From positions 496,001-560,000 of the forward strand of contig JAWKJB010000002.1 in the NCBI GenBank assembly GCA_041393965.1: a stretch of 64,000 bases of DNA, given 5' to 3'. The notes below the pieces were generated by a model. It was not told where the DNA came from. It did not search any database and saw only the letters and a list, made by a program, of their open reading frames with translations. Positions 42,206 to 51,245 of this stretch are shown here, piece by piece. Position 1 is the first letter of the stretch, and each line of letters opens with the position of its first letter. Source of the stretch: Acidimicrobiia bacterium (lineage in GTDB: Bacteria > Actinomycetota > Acidimicrobiia > Spongiisociales > UBA5794). Position numbers and translations under genes: made by a program.

Positions 42206-43562
42206 GGGGGACCTCTTCGGCGTCGCACGCGACGAGCACCGGCGTGTCCACGCACCCCTCCCGGAGCGCATGCGGCCCCGCACAGTCGACGAGGTGATCG
42301 GCCAGCGTCACTTGCTCGCGCACGGGGCCGCATTCCGATCGATGGTGGAAAGCGGTCGGCTCGGTTCGCTGATCCTGTGGGGCCCACCGGGGTCCGGGAA
42401 GACGACGCTGGCGCGGGTCGTCGCGACGCATGTTGGTGGGTTCTTCGAGCAGATCTCCGCAACCAGTGCCGGGGTCAAAGATGTTCGGGAGATCCTCGCG
42501 AGAGCCGATCAGCGCCTCGGTGAGGGACGCGGGCCGACGGTGCTCTTCCTCGACGAGATTCACCGATTCACGAAGGCACAGCAGGACGCCCTCCTCCACG
42601 GCGTGGAGGACGGGACCGTCACCCTCATTGGTGCGACCACCGAGAACCCGTTTTTCGAGGTGAATTCCCCACTCATCTCGAGAGCAACCGTGTTTCGCAC
42701 CGAGGCGCTCACTCCCTCCGAAATCGCAGATCTGATCGACGCAGCATTCGCGGATGAAATGCGTGGTGTCAGCGGGATCTCGATCACCGACGAAGCGACG
42801 AACGAGATCGCGCAGCGAGTCGGGGGCGACGCCCGGCTTGCGCTCAACACCGTTGAACTCGCGGCGACCATTGCCTCAGGGCGATCATCTGGCGCGATCA
42901 TCGATGTTGCCGTCGTCGAAGAAGCTCTTCAGAGACGGATCATCCGCTACGACCGGGCCGGAGACCGGCACTACGATGTCATCTCGGCGTTCATCAAATC
43001 GGTGAGAGGCTCAGATCCCGATGCTGCGCTCTACTGGCTCGAAACGATGGTTGCCGCCGGAGAGGATCCGAAATTCATCGCACGACGCATGGTCATCCTC
43101 GCCTCGGAGGATGTTGGCCTTGCCGACACCAGTGCGCTCGGTATTGCGATTGCTGCCTTCCGGGCCGTTGAGGTCATCGGCTTGCCAGAAGCCAACTTCG
43201 CCTTGTCTCACGCGGCACTCTATCTCGCCCTTGCCCCGAAATCTGACTCGGTCAAGACGGCCATGATGGCGGCGGCGGATCTCGTTGCGTCGGATGCCTC
43301 CGGAGAGGTTCCCTTCCATCTGAGATCGGCGACGACGGCAGGGGAGCGATCCTTCGGGTACGGATCGGGATATCGCTACCCCCATGATGACGCCCGCGCC
43401 GTGATCGCCCAGGCCTATCTCCCTGACACGGTTGCAGATGCGACCCTGTACCACCCGAAACGGCTCGGGGACGAAGCGGAGATCGCTGACCGGCTCGTTC
43501 ACATCGACCGTATCCTCGGCAAGCAAGACCGCAGATCGCCGCCGGGTTCCCCATCGTCGTAG
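42198..43562 (+). CDS. rarA: Replication-associated recombination ATPase RarA
   Basis: This 454-residue MgsA/RarA AAA+ protein acts at stalled replication forks. [21 protein letters not shown] starts the clamp-loader-like core. Walker A is GPPGSGKTT, Walker B is in [16 protein letters not shown] and sensor 1 is in [12 protein letters not shown]. The C-terminal tetramerisation domain has [19 protein letters not shown] and [20 protein letters not shown] used the ATG at 42198, just before DLFG; two ATGs 33 bp upstream would extend it further into aspS. Confidence 0.93.
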   Translation: MAEGDLFGVARDEHRRVHAPLPERMRPRTVDEVIGQRHLLAHGAAFRSMVESGRLGSLILWGPPGSGKTTLARVVATHVGGFFEQISATSAGVKDVREILARADQRLGEGRGPTVLFLDEIHRFTKAQQDALLHGVEDGTVTLIGATTENPFFEVNSPLISRATVFRTEALTPSEIADLIDAAFADEMRGVSGISITDEATNEIAQRVGGDARLALNTVELAATIASGRSSGAIIDVAVVEEALQRRIIRYDRAGDRHYDVISAFIKSVRGSDPDAALYWLETMVAAGEDPKFIARRMVILASEDVGLADTSALGIAIAAFRAVEVIGLPEANFALSHAALYLALAPKSDSVKTAMMAAADLVASDASGEVPFHLRSATTAGERSFGYGSGYRYPHDDARAVIAQAYLPDTVADATLYHPKRLGDEAEIADRLVHIDRILGKQDRRSPPGSPSS

Positions 43563-43599
43563 GCGCCGTAGGAGGCGGGATCGTGGTACGTTCGCCACC

Positions 43600-43818
43600 A
43601 TGTTCACCCGCCTGCGGTGGTTCCTGTACGGAGTGGTGGCCACGGTGATCGTCACGGGGCTGATCTTCCAGCGCGCACGAAGCATGAAGCAGCGACTCGA
43701 CGCCGAAGGCGTTGCGAGGGTGCTTGCCGCCTACGGCGCGGATGTGATCGAGTACGCAGGTCGTCGCCTGCAACGATCCGCAGATCGGGACCCCGAGGGG
43801 TCGGGCTCGGGCCCGTAG
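43600..43818 (+). CDS. Small single-span membrane protein (DUF6167-like)
   Basis: This 72-residue protein has a basic start and one helix (FLYGVVATVIVTGLIFQ), followed by a charged helical tail (RSMKQRLDAEGVARVLAAYG). Small proteins that start MF-x-R-x-x-WF and lie between rarA and alaS are common in actinobacteria (DUF6167-type). The function is not known. A TACGTT -10-like box ends 7 bp before the ATG, so the message may be leaderless. The alaS gene follows after 56 bp. Confidence 0.6.
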   Translation: MFTRLRWFLYGVVATVIVTGLIFQRARSMKQRLDAEGVARVLAAYGADVIEYAGRRLQRSADRDPEGSGSGP

Positions 43819-43874
43819 GGCCGTATCAAAGCGGTCGCGTCTGCCAGCAGGGGCGTCGCTAACCTCTGCGCTCC

Positions 43875-46496
43875 ATGGAGACCAACCTTGTCAGGAGCAC
43901 CTTTCTCGACTTCTTCGAGGCGCGTGGCCACACGCGGGTCCATTCCGCGTCGCTGATTCCCGTTGATCCGACGCTGCTTCTCACGGTCGCTGGCATGGTG
44001 CCTTTCAAGCCGTACCTCCTCGGCGAGGAAGCACCGCCGTATCCACGCGCCGTCAGCTCCCAGAAGTGCATCCGAACCGCAGACATCGATGTGCTCGGCA
44101 CCACGGCACGCCACATGTCGTTTTTCGAGATGCTCGGCAACTTCTCATTCGGCGACTACTTCAAGGAGACAGCGATACCGCTCGCGTACGAGCTCATCAC
44201 GGAACAGTACGGGATCGATGCGGATCGACTGTGGTACACGGTGCATGTCGACGACGACGAAGCAGCCGAGATCTGGATCGATGGCGTCGGTGTCGATCCC
44301 CAACGCGTGCAGCGCACCGACCGGGACAACTTCTGGCACATGGGTGTTGCAGGACCGGCGGGACCCGACTCGGAGGTGTTCTACGACCGGGGCCCAGCCT
44401 ATGGGGGCGATGGTGGTCCGGTCGTGGACGAGGAACGGTTCATGGAGATCTGCAACCTCGTGTTCATGCAGTATGTACAGGACGAGCCGTTCCATGTGGT
44501 CGGCGACCTCCCCTTGCAATCGATCGATACCGGAATGGGCCTCGAACGCATGGCAATGGTGCTCCAGGGCGTCGATTCGGTCTTCGAGACGGACACGCTA
44601 CGGGCGATCATGGCCGTTGGTGAGCGCAGAACGGGCGTCGCCTACGGTGACGCCGAACCGACCGATGTTTCCTTGCGCATCCTCGCCGATCACGCCAGGG
44701 CGCTCACATTCCTGATCTCCGATGGCGTCGTCCCATCGAACGAAGGACGCGGCTACATCTTGCGGAGGCTGCTTCGTCGAGTCGTGAGACACGCACACCT
44801 GCTCGGAACCTCCGAACCCATCGTCCCTGCACTCGTCGATGCCACTGTCTCGGAGATGGGCCCGGCGTTTCCGGAGCTCGTCGCCCATGCCGATGCGATC
44901 AGGGACATGGCCGCGCGGGAAGAGGCAGGGTTCTCACGAACGCTCGCGGCCGGTGAACAGCTCCTCGACGACGCGATCAGCGGGATCGAGGAATCAGGCA
45001 TCATCCCCGGCGACATGGCGTTCAGGCTCCACGATACCTACGGCTTTCCCATCGATCTGACCGTCGAGATCGCCGCCGATCGGGGCCTTACCGTGGATCG
45101 TGACGGTTTCGAACGGGCCATGGCCGCTCAACGAGAACGCGCGCGAACGGCGTTCAGGGCCGACCACGGTGGAGCAGACGCGGCGCGCTACCGCCGTGAG
45201 CTCGGATCCATCCATCAAACCGAGTTCGTTGGGTACGACCAGCTCGAAGCGCAAGCGACCATTCTCGGGCTTCTCGTCGAAGGGGAGTCGACCGAACGCG
45301 CAGAGCTCGGCACCCAGGTCGAGGTGTTCGTCGAGACATCACCGTTCTACGCAGAGTCCGGCGGCCAGGTCGGTGACACCGGCACCATCGCTACCGAAAC
45401 CGGTCGGCTCAAGGTGCACGACACCCAGTTCGTGCTTCCCGGAGTGCACGGCCATCGATGCACCGTCGTCGACGGAACGGTGCGCAGAGACCAACAGGCG
45501 AGCCTCACCGTTGACGGGTCGCGCCGGGAGCGGATCCGCAAGAATCACACGGGAACACACATCCTCCACTGGGCTCTTCGGGACACCATCGGTGACCATG
45601 TCCATCAGGCCGGGTCGCTCGTTGCGCCGGACCGGCTCCGATTCGACTTCTCCCACTTCGATGCCGTCCGTCCCGACGAACTCGCCCATGTCGAACGCGA
45701 AGTCAACGAACGCATCATCGCGAACGAGGAGGTCACGACGATCGAGACCTCGAAAACAGAAGCCGAGAAGATGGGGGCAATCGCGTTCTTCGGCGACAAG
45801 TACGGTGAACGAGTCAGGGTGGTCAAGACGGGTGGCTTCTCCACCGAGTTCTGCGGCGGGACGCATGTTCCCGCAACGGGACAGGTCGGGCCGCTCGTGC
45901 TGGTGACCGAAGGATCGGTCGGCTCCAACATCCGTCGCGTCGAGGCATTGACGGGTTCCGCGGCCTACGAACACCTGAGCGGGCTGCGAGCCACACTCGA
46001 CGAGGTCGCCGCAGCGTTGCGTACCCATCCGACGGGAGTCGTGGATACCGCCCGGTCACTCACCGAACGGCTTCGCGCAACCGAGGAGCGGCTTGGTGAG
46101 TTTGAGGAGCGTGATCGGGCAAGGCTCGCGTTGACGCTCGTCGATGACGCCGAAACGATCGACGGCACCATGCTCGTGTCGGGTCGGGTCGACGGCCTCG
46201 GCCCCGACGGTGTGCGATCGTTGGCATTCCAGGTCCGGGATCGTATCGATTCGGGGGTCGGCGTCATGTCCTCGGTCAGTGACGGGAAGGCCGCCCTCGT
46301 CGTTTTCGTCACCGACGATCTCGCCGATCGAGCGGTGTCCGCAGGCGCAATTGCGCAGGCCGGTGCGACCATCCTCGGAGGGGGAAGCTCTCGAGACCGG
46401 CGACTCGCCCAGGCCGGTGGGCCCAACACCGCTGCCATGGATGAAGCGTTGGCCGCAGCGACGGACGCGGCACGGACGGCCATCACGGCGTCATGA
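43875..46496 (+). CDS. alaS: Alanyl-tRNA synthetase
   Basis: This 873-residue enzyme has a class II core with RSTFLDFFEARGHTRV, PFKPYLLGEEAPPYPRAVSSQKCIRT and MSFFEMLGNFSFGDYFKE. Next come the tRNA-recognition region and the editing domain with HTGTHILHWALR and the zinc-binding CGGTHV. The C-Ala domain with a coiled coil completes it. All diagnostic blocks are intact and the length is standard. The ATG at 43875 is 9 bp after a TAACCT box. The end overlaps ruvX by ATGA. Confidence 0.97.
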   Translation: METNLVRSTFLDFFEARGHTRVHSASLIPVDPTLLLTVAGMVPFKPYLLGEEAPPYPRAVSSQKCIRTADIDVLGTTARHMSFFEMLGNFSFGDYFKETAIPLAYELITEQYGIDADRLWYTVHVDDDEAAEIWIDGVGVDPQRVQRTDRDNFWHMGVAGPAGPDSEVFYDRGPAYGGDGGPVVDEERFMEICNLVFMQYVQDEPFHVVGDLPLQSIDTGMGLERMAMVLQGVDSVFETDTLRAIMAVGERRTGVAYGDAEPTDVSLRILADHARALTFLISDGVVPSNEGRGYILRRLLRRVVRHAHLLGTSEPIVPALVDATVSEMGPAFPELVAHADAIRDMAAREEAGFSRTLAAGEQLLDDAISGIEESGIIPGDMAFRLHDTYGFPIDLTVEIAADRGLTVDRDGFERAMAAQRERARTAFRADHGGADAARYRRELGSIHQTEFVGYDQLEAQATILGLLVEGESTERAELGTQVEVFVETSPFYAESGGQVGDTGTIATETGRLKVHDTQFVLPGVHGHRCTVVDGTVRRDQQASLTVDGSRRERIRKNHTGTHILHWALRDTIGDHVHQAGSLVAPDRLRFDFSHFDAVRPDELAHVEREVNERIIANEEVTTIETSKTEAEKMGAIAFFGDKYGERVRVVKTGGFSTEFCGGTHVPATGQVGPLVLVTEGSVGSNIRRVEALTGSAAYEHLSGLRATLDEVAAALRTHPTGVVDTARSLTERLRATEERLGEFEERDRARLALTLVDDAETIDGTMLVSGRVDGLGPDGVRSLAFQVRDRIDSGVGVMSSVSDGKAALVVFVTDDLADRAVSAGAIAQAGATILGGGSSRDRRLAQAGGPNTAAMDEALAAATDAARTAITAS

Positions 46497-46918
46497 GAAT
46501 CATCGGACTCGATCCCGGAGAGCGAAGGGTCGGGGTAGCAGTATCGGATCCGAGCGGTACCATCGCGTCGCCCGAGCGGTACATCGACACCGTGACCGAG
46601 GACATGGATCAGGAGCTTTTGGATCTGTGCGCCTCCAAGGACGCGACCCTGATCGTGGTCGGGCTCCCGATCAGCCTCGACGGAACGGAAGGCGTTGCCG
46701 CCACGAAGGCAAGAGCATTCGGCGAAAGGGTGCACGCGGTGACCGGAATCGAAGTGGTCTTTTCCGATGAACGATTCAGTACCCACACAGCCGAACGGGC
46801 CCTGATCGAAGGTGGGGTGCGCCGGTCGAAGAGACGAACAAGGCGGGATCAGGTTGCAGCAGCCGTGATGCTCCAAGCCTTCCTTGACCGGAGCAACCAG
46901 CGTGACGACGACTCCTGA
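46493..46918 (+). CDS. ruvX: RuvX/YqgF-family nuclease
   Basis: This 141-residue RNase H-like protein (Holliday junction resolvase-like, also linked to rRNA processing) begins MRIIGLDPGERRVGVAVSDPSG, with the catalytic Asp in the first strand, and has VVGLPISLDGTEG and FSDERFSTHTAE. The length is standard. It overlaps alaS at the start (ATGA) and mltG at the end by 17 bp, the alaS-ruvX-mltG-aroE order usual in actinobacteria. Confidence 0.9.
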   Translation: MRIIGLDPGERRVGVAVSDPSGTIASPERYIDTVTEDMDQELLDLCASKDATLIVVGLPISLDGTEGVAATKARAFGERVHAVTGIEVVFSDERFSTHTAERALIEGGVRRSKRRTRRDQVAAAVMLQAFLDRSNQRDDDS

Positions 46919-47984
46919 ACCCGCTCCGGCCCGCACCCGGAAACTGCTTCTCATCGGTGCGGGCGTCGTTGGATCGGTCGTGATCCTCGCTGTCGCCGCG
47001 TCCATCGTCGCGGGCATGGTCTCGTCCGGTGACACCGGCCCGACCACCGAGCCGGGTATCCCGGTGACGGTATCGATCCAACCCGGCGAGGCGGCATCGA
47101 CCATCTACCGGACACTTGCAGACGCAGGCGTGGTCGCCTATGCCGCAATCGAACAGGCCGTTCACCAAGCCAACGCCGAGTCGTCGCTGCAAGCCGGAAC
47201 CTATGCGTTGGAGACCGGAATGGACGCAGGGGAGGTTCTCCGTCTCCTCCTTGAGGGTGGGAACGCGCCTGAGAGCAGGACGATCACCATCGTCGAGGGC
47301 TGGACGGTTGCACGCATCATCGAGGAACTCGCCGACGCGACGGAGTTCACGGTCGACGACTTCGCTGAAGCTCTCAGCAACGGCGCCGTCACCTCGCCGC
47401 TGCTGACGAACGCCCCTGAGCAGGTGTCACCGCTGAGTCGTTGGGAGGGACTGCTGTATCCCGCCACCTATCAGATCCCCACCGGCGCCACGCCAGCAGC
47501 AATGCTCCAGACGATGGCCGACGAGATGGTTGCGCGATTCGAGGGGACCGACTGGGCGGGACTGCAAGACACCGACCTCTCGCGCTATGAGATCCTCATC
47601 ATTGGTTCGCTGATCGAACGCGAGGCGGGAGTCGCCGAGGACCGACCGCTGATCTCAAGTGTCATCCACAACCGCTTGGCAACGGGTATGCGTCTCCAGA
47701 TCGACGCGACCGTGATCTACGCCCTCGGAGGCAACCCCGGTCAGGTCCTCGCGAGCCATCTCGAGACCGACTCCCCATACAACACCTACCGGATCGATGG
47801 GCTGCCACCGACCCCGATCGGGACGGTGTCGACGGCGAGTCTCAAGGCAGCGATCGCACCAGCGGACACGGACTACCTCTTCTATGTGCTTGCGTCGACC
47901 GACGGTGCGCATGCGTTCGCGGTGACCTACGAAGAACACAAGGCCAATGTGGAGCGCGCCAAACGCGAGGGGATTCTCCCGTGA
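46902..47984 (+). CDS. mltG: Endolytic murein transglycosylase MltG
   Basis: This 360-residue YceG-like protein cuts nascent glycan strands and ends their growth. A short cytoplasmic tail is followed by one helix (KLLLIGAGVVGSVVILAVAA), a LysM-like strand region (PVTVSIQPGEAASTIYRTLA), and the catalytic domain with ILIIGSLIEREAGV (catalytic Glu) and SSVIHNRLATGMRLQIDATV. I chose the GTG at 46902, which has GGAG upstream; a TTG 18 bp earlier is in frame. It overlaps ruvX and is followed by aroE in GTGA. Confidence 0.9.
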   Translation: MTTTPEPAPARTRKLLLIGAGVVGSVVILAVAASIVAGMVSSGDTGPTTEPGIPVTVSIQPGEAASTIYRTLADAGVVAYAAIEQAVHQANAESSLQAGTYALETGMDAGEVLRLLLEGGNAPESRTITIVEGWTVARIIEELADATEFTVDDFAEALSNGAVTSPLLTNAPEQVSPLSRWEGLLYPATYQIPTGATPAAMLQTMADEMVARFEGTDWAGLQDTDLSRYEILIIGSLIEREAGVAEDRPLISSVIHNRLATGMRLQIDATVIYALGGNPGQVLASHLETDSPYNTYRIDGLPPTPIGTVSTASLKAAIAPADTDYLFYVLASTDGAHAFAVTYEEHKANVERAKREGILP

Positions 47985-48763
47985 GGTTCGGCATCGTCGG
48001 TGACCCGGTGGATCATTCGCGGTCTCCGGCGATGCATGAGGCGGGGTTTCGAGCTCTCGGCATCGACGCCGTGTACGAGTTCCTTCCAACCCCGCCCGAC
48101 CACTTCGACCGCATCATCGACGGTTTGCGATCCGGGCGACTCGACGGAGTCAATGTCACGATGCCGCACAAGCGTGCGGCGTTCGACGCCGTCGACGAGC
48201 ACACGGTGGATGCGCAGCGATCGGGATCCGTCAACACCATCGTGTGCCGTAATGGCCGACTCGTGGGAGCAAACACCGATGTGGGAGGCATCACCGACGC
48301 GTTCGACACGGCCCGTATCCCGGACCTCGCACCCGTGCTCGTCCTCGGATCTGGGGGGGCAAGTGCGTCCGCCGTCGTCGCGCTCTGTGGTCGTGCCGTG
48401 TATGTGTCCGCTCGGAACCCCGCGGCGGCAACAGCGATGCTCGATCGGGTGCAGTGCCCCGGTGTTGTCGTGCGCTGGGGTGAAGGGGTCGCAGGATCGG
48501 CCATCGTGAACGCAACGCCAATCGGCATGCACGGTGAGTCCTTGCCGCGGCCGGTGCTCGGTGTTGCAAGTGGTCTGGTCGACATGGCGTACGGCCCCGA
48601 AGAAACCCCCGCGTGCAGGGCGATCCGACGCGGAGGTCTGCCGTGCGCCGACGGCCTCGATGTCCTCGTCGGCCAGGCGATCGGCGCATTTCGTCTGTTC
48701 ACCGGCACGACACCAGACCGCGACATCCTCACGACCGCAGCGCGGGGGCTGGCCGGGGAGTGA
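47981..48763 (+). CDS. aroE: Shikimate dehydrogenase
   Basis: This 260-residue NADP-dependent enzyme reduces 3-dehydroshikimate to shikimate. The substrate motif GDPVDHSRSPAMHEAGFR, the catalytic Lys/Asp region GVNVTMPHKRAAF and the coenzyme loop VLGSGGAS are present. The start is a GTG overlapping mltG. It begins the run of shikimate genes (aroE, aroC, aroK, aroB), with the prepilin peptidase gene between aroE and aroC. Confidence 0.93.
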   Translation: MRFGIVGDPVDHSRSPAMHEAGFRALGIDAVYEFLPTPPDHFDRIIDGLRSGRLDGVNVTMPHKRAAFDAVDEHTVDAQRSGSVNTIVCRNGRLVGANTDVGGITDAFDTARIPDLAPVLVLGSGGASASAVVALCGRAVYVSARNPAAATAMLDRVQCPGVVVRWGEGVAGSAIVNATPIGMHGESLPRPVLGVASGLVDMAYGPEETPACRAIRRGGLPCADGLDVLVGQAIGAFRLFTGTTPDRDILTTAARGLAGE

Positions 48764-48808
48764 CCGAGCGCTCGGATGCCGGTCCCCACATCGAGTTCGC
48801 GGGGCCGT

Positions 48809-49555
48809 ATGCTCGCAGCCATGCCGCTCATGCTTGCACTCGCCGTGATCGCAGGAATCGTCGCCGCTCGGTCCATCGTTGCGGCGGTCGATGCGCATCG
48901 CTGGGATGAGAAGGACCGCTGGTACGGCCCGGTCTGTGGCGTCTGTCGTAGCCCACTCGGCTTGGCGACGGTGCGGTGCCGGGCCAGCCACCATCGACAG
49001 CGGCTGGCAAACCCACTCATCATGGTTGTCACGCCGGTGCTGTCGGGCGCCTTGGTCGTCTCCCTCCCGACCTATTGGGTGTGGCCCGCCTACGCCGTAT
49101 TCGCCTGGACGATGGTGCTGCTCACCGTTGTGGATCTCGACACCGAGCTCATCCCGAACCGCATGCTCGGACCCGCTTCGGTCATTTCCGGAGTGCTCTT
49201 GGTCGTCGGCTGGGTCGCCGATACCGGAGCTGGCTCACTCCTGCGTGCCGTTGCTGGCGCGGTCGGCTATTTCGCCGCCATGTACCTGCTCGCGGTGATC
49301 GCGAGGGGTGGCCTCGGCTACGGGGATGTGAAGCTCGCCGGCTTGATCGGGTTGTTCACCGGCTTCCTCGGCTGGCAATCCGTCCTCGCGGCCGGTTTCG
49401 GCGCCTTTCTCGTCGGTGGTCTCGTATCGATCGTGCTGCTCGCGCTCAGGATCCGGTCCCGCAAGGACACGATCCCCTTCGGGCCGTTCATGACCAGCAC
49501 GGCGATCGTTGCGGTGTTGTGGTCCACTGAGATCGCGGCGTGGTACAGCTCCTGA
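48809..49555 (+). CDS. Prepilin peptidase (A24 aspartic protease)
   Basis: This is a 248-residue polytopic membrane protease. The two catalytic Asp are in TVVDLDTELIPNRMLG and in GLGYGDVKLAGLIG (GxGD), and seven to eight helices are predicted by eye. An N-terminal cysteine part is present (CGVCRSPLG, then a single Cys in VRCRASHH), so the usual second CxxC pair is incomplete. I chose the ATG at 48809; the ATG at 48821 is an alternative. No pilin genes are nearby, but a prepilin peptidase beside aroE/aroC is an old actinobacterial arrangement. Confidence 0.8.
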   Translation: MLAAMPLMLALAVIAGIVAARSIVAAVDAHRWDEKDRWYGPVCGVCRSPLGLATVRCRASHHRQRLANPLIMVVTPVLSGALVVSLPTYWVWPAYAVFAWTMVLLTVVDLDTELIPNRMLGPASVISGVLLVVGWVADTGAGSLLRAVAGAVGYFAAMYLLAVIARGGLGYGDVKLAGLIGLFTGFLGWQSVLAAGFGAFLVGGLVSIVLLALRIRSRKDTIPFGPFMTSTAIVAVLWSTEIAAWYSS

Positions 49556-49581
49556 GTTGCCTGGCACCACGACAGGACGCC

Positions 49582-49587
49582 TACGCT
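49582..49587 (+). promoter_or_regulatory. -10 box for a probably leaderless aroC
   Basis: TACGCT ends 6 bp before the aroC ATG, with a TTGCCT at 49557-49562 (19-bp spacer). No ribosome site is present, so a leaderless message is likely. Confidence 0.4.
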
Positions 49588-49593
49588 TCGCCC

Positions 49594-50748
49594 ATGCTCA
49601 GGTTCATCACCGCAGGGGAGTCACACGGTCCCGGTCTCGTCGCGACCGTCGAGGGTCTCCCCGCAGGCTTGGAAGTGACGAGCGAGGGACTCAGCACCGA
49701 ACTCGCGCGTCGACGGCTCGGGTTCGGACGGGGACCGCGGATGGCGCTCGAAGAAGATGAAATAGAGATCCTCGGAGGCGTCCGCTTCGGATCGACGCTC
49801 GGGGGACCCGTCGCGGTCCTGATACGGAACACCGAGTGGCCGAAGTGGCGGGCCCAGATGTCTCCCGATGCGGGCGAACGGGGCAAACGGGAAACGAAGC
49901 CACGGCCGGGGCATGCCGATCTCGTCGGCATGCTCAAGTACGACACCCATGACGCCCGCGATATCCTCGAGCGGGCATCGGCTCGAGAGACGGCCGCCCG
50001 CACCGTTGTCGGATACCTCGCCAAGCAACTCCTTGCGTCCATCAACATCCGGGTCGTGTCTCATGTCGTTCGGATCGGACAAGCGGCCGCCGACCCGGAT
50101 GCGCCGCTCCCAGGGCCCGATGACCTCGATGCGGTCGATGCGTCGGCCGTTCGAGCGTTCGATCCTGCCACCGAAGCGGCAATGATCGAAGCGATCACGA
50201 CGGCGGCCGACGCCAAGGACACGCTTGGAGGCGCTGCCGAGGTTCTCGGGTACGGACTACCTCCGGGGCTCGGGAGCCATGTCCACTGGGATCGTAAGCT
50301 CGACGGTCTCCTCGCCGGTGCCCTCATGTCGATCCAGGCCATCAAAGCGGTCCAGATCGGCGACGGCGTCGCACAGTCGCACATGACCGGCTCAGCTGCC
50401 CACGATGCCATCACCCGAGACGGGGAGGGCTTCGGCCGCCGGACCAACCGTGCGGGTGGTCTCGAAGGTGGGATCACGACGGGCGAAGTTCTTCGCGTGA
50501 CGGTCATGATGAAACCGATCGCAACCGTCATGCGTCCGCTCGACACGGTTGATGTGGATTCCAAGGAGGCCGCCAAGGCGTTCCGCGAGCGCTCGGATGT
50601 CTGTGCGGTCCCAGCAGCAGGAGTCGTTGCCGAACAGATGACCGCGTATGTGCTCGCCAACGAAGTCCTGCGCACCTACGGCGGCGATACCGTCGGCGAT
50701 GTCGTCGCAGCTGATGCCGCGTACCGCAGACGCATCTCGGAGTTCTGA
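49594..50748 (+). CDS. aroC: Chorismate synthase
   Basis: This 384-residue FMN-dependent enzyme eliminates phosphate from EPSP to give chorismate. MLRFITAGESHGPGLVATVEGLPAG is the canonical start (His in ESHG), with RPGHADLVGMLKYDTHDARDILERASARETAARTVVG and GLEGGITTGE further on. The ATG at 49594 is the family start; the longer frame is upstream intergenic. The gene starts the aroC-aroK-aroB set. Confidence 0.97.
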   Translation: MLRFITAGESHGPGLVATVEGLPAGLEVTSEGLSTELARRRLGFGRGPRMALEEDEIEILGGVRFGSTLGGPVAVLIRNTEWPKWRAQMSPDAGERGKRETKPRPGHADLVGMLKYDTHDARDILERASARETAARTVVGYLAKQLLASINIRVVSHVVRIGQAAADPDAPLPGPDDLDAVDASAVRAFDPATEAAMIEAITTAADAKDTLGGAAEVLGYGLPPGLGSHVHWDRKLDGLLAGALMSIQAIKAVQIGDGVAQSHMTGSAAHDAITRDGEGFGRRTNRAGGLEGGITTGEVLRVTVMMKPIATVMRPLDTVDVDSKEAAKAFRERSDVCAVPAAGVVAEQMTAYVLANEVLRTYGGDTVGDVVAADAAYRRRISEF

Positions 50749-50750
50749 TC

Positions 50751-51245
50751 GTGCGCCATGTGTGGCTGATCGGGATGATGGGAACGGGCAAGACCACCGT
50801 TGGTGTGTTGGTCGCTGAGCAGCTGAAGCGCCCATTCATCGACCTCGACAACGAGATCATGATTGCGACCGGCAAGACCATTCCCGAGCTCTTCGCCGAT
50901 GGCGAGGAGGTCTTCCGTCGCGCCGAGACAGCTGCTCTGCTCGAAGCCTCGGTGCAGCCGCCCTCGGTGATTGCAACGGGCGGAGGAGCCGTGCTCGCGC
51001 AGCAGAACCTCGATGCGATGGCAGCAACCGGGGTGACGGTCTTGTTGACCGCATCGACCGAGACCATCATGGACCGCCTTGCCCAGAGCCACACCAGACC
51101 GCTCGCTCGCGATGCGAAGGCGCTTGAGGCCATCGCAGCCCTGAGGACGGCTGTCTACCTCGAAGCCGCCGACCACGCAGTGACCACCGAAGGCAAAGAT
51201 GCTGCGTCGGTCGCGAGGGAGGTGTTGGCATGCGTCGGTATGTGA
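50751..51245 (+). CDS. aroK: Shikimate kinase
   Basis: This 164-residue kinase phosphorylates shikimate. Walker A GMMGTGKTT is at 8-16, the substrate Asp/Arg region is FIDLDNEIMIATGKTIPELF, GGGAV follows, and the lid RPLAR is present. The GTG at 50751 lies 2 bp after the aroC stop. The end overlaps aroB by 16 bp. Confidence 0.95.
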   Translation: MRHVWLIGMMGTGKTTVGVLVAEQLKRPFIDLDNEIMIATGKTIPELFADGEEVFRRAETAALLEASVQPPSVIATGGGAVLAQQNLDAMAATGVTVLLTASTETIMDRLAQSHTRPLARDAKALEAIAALRTAVYLEAADHAVTTEGKDAASVAREVLACVGM

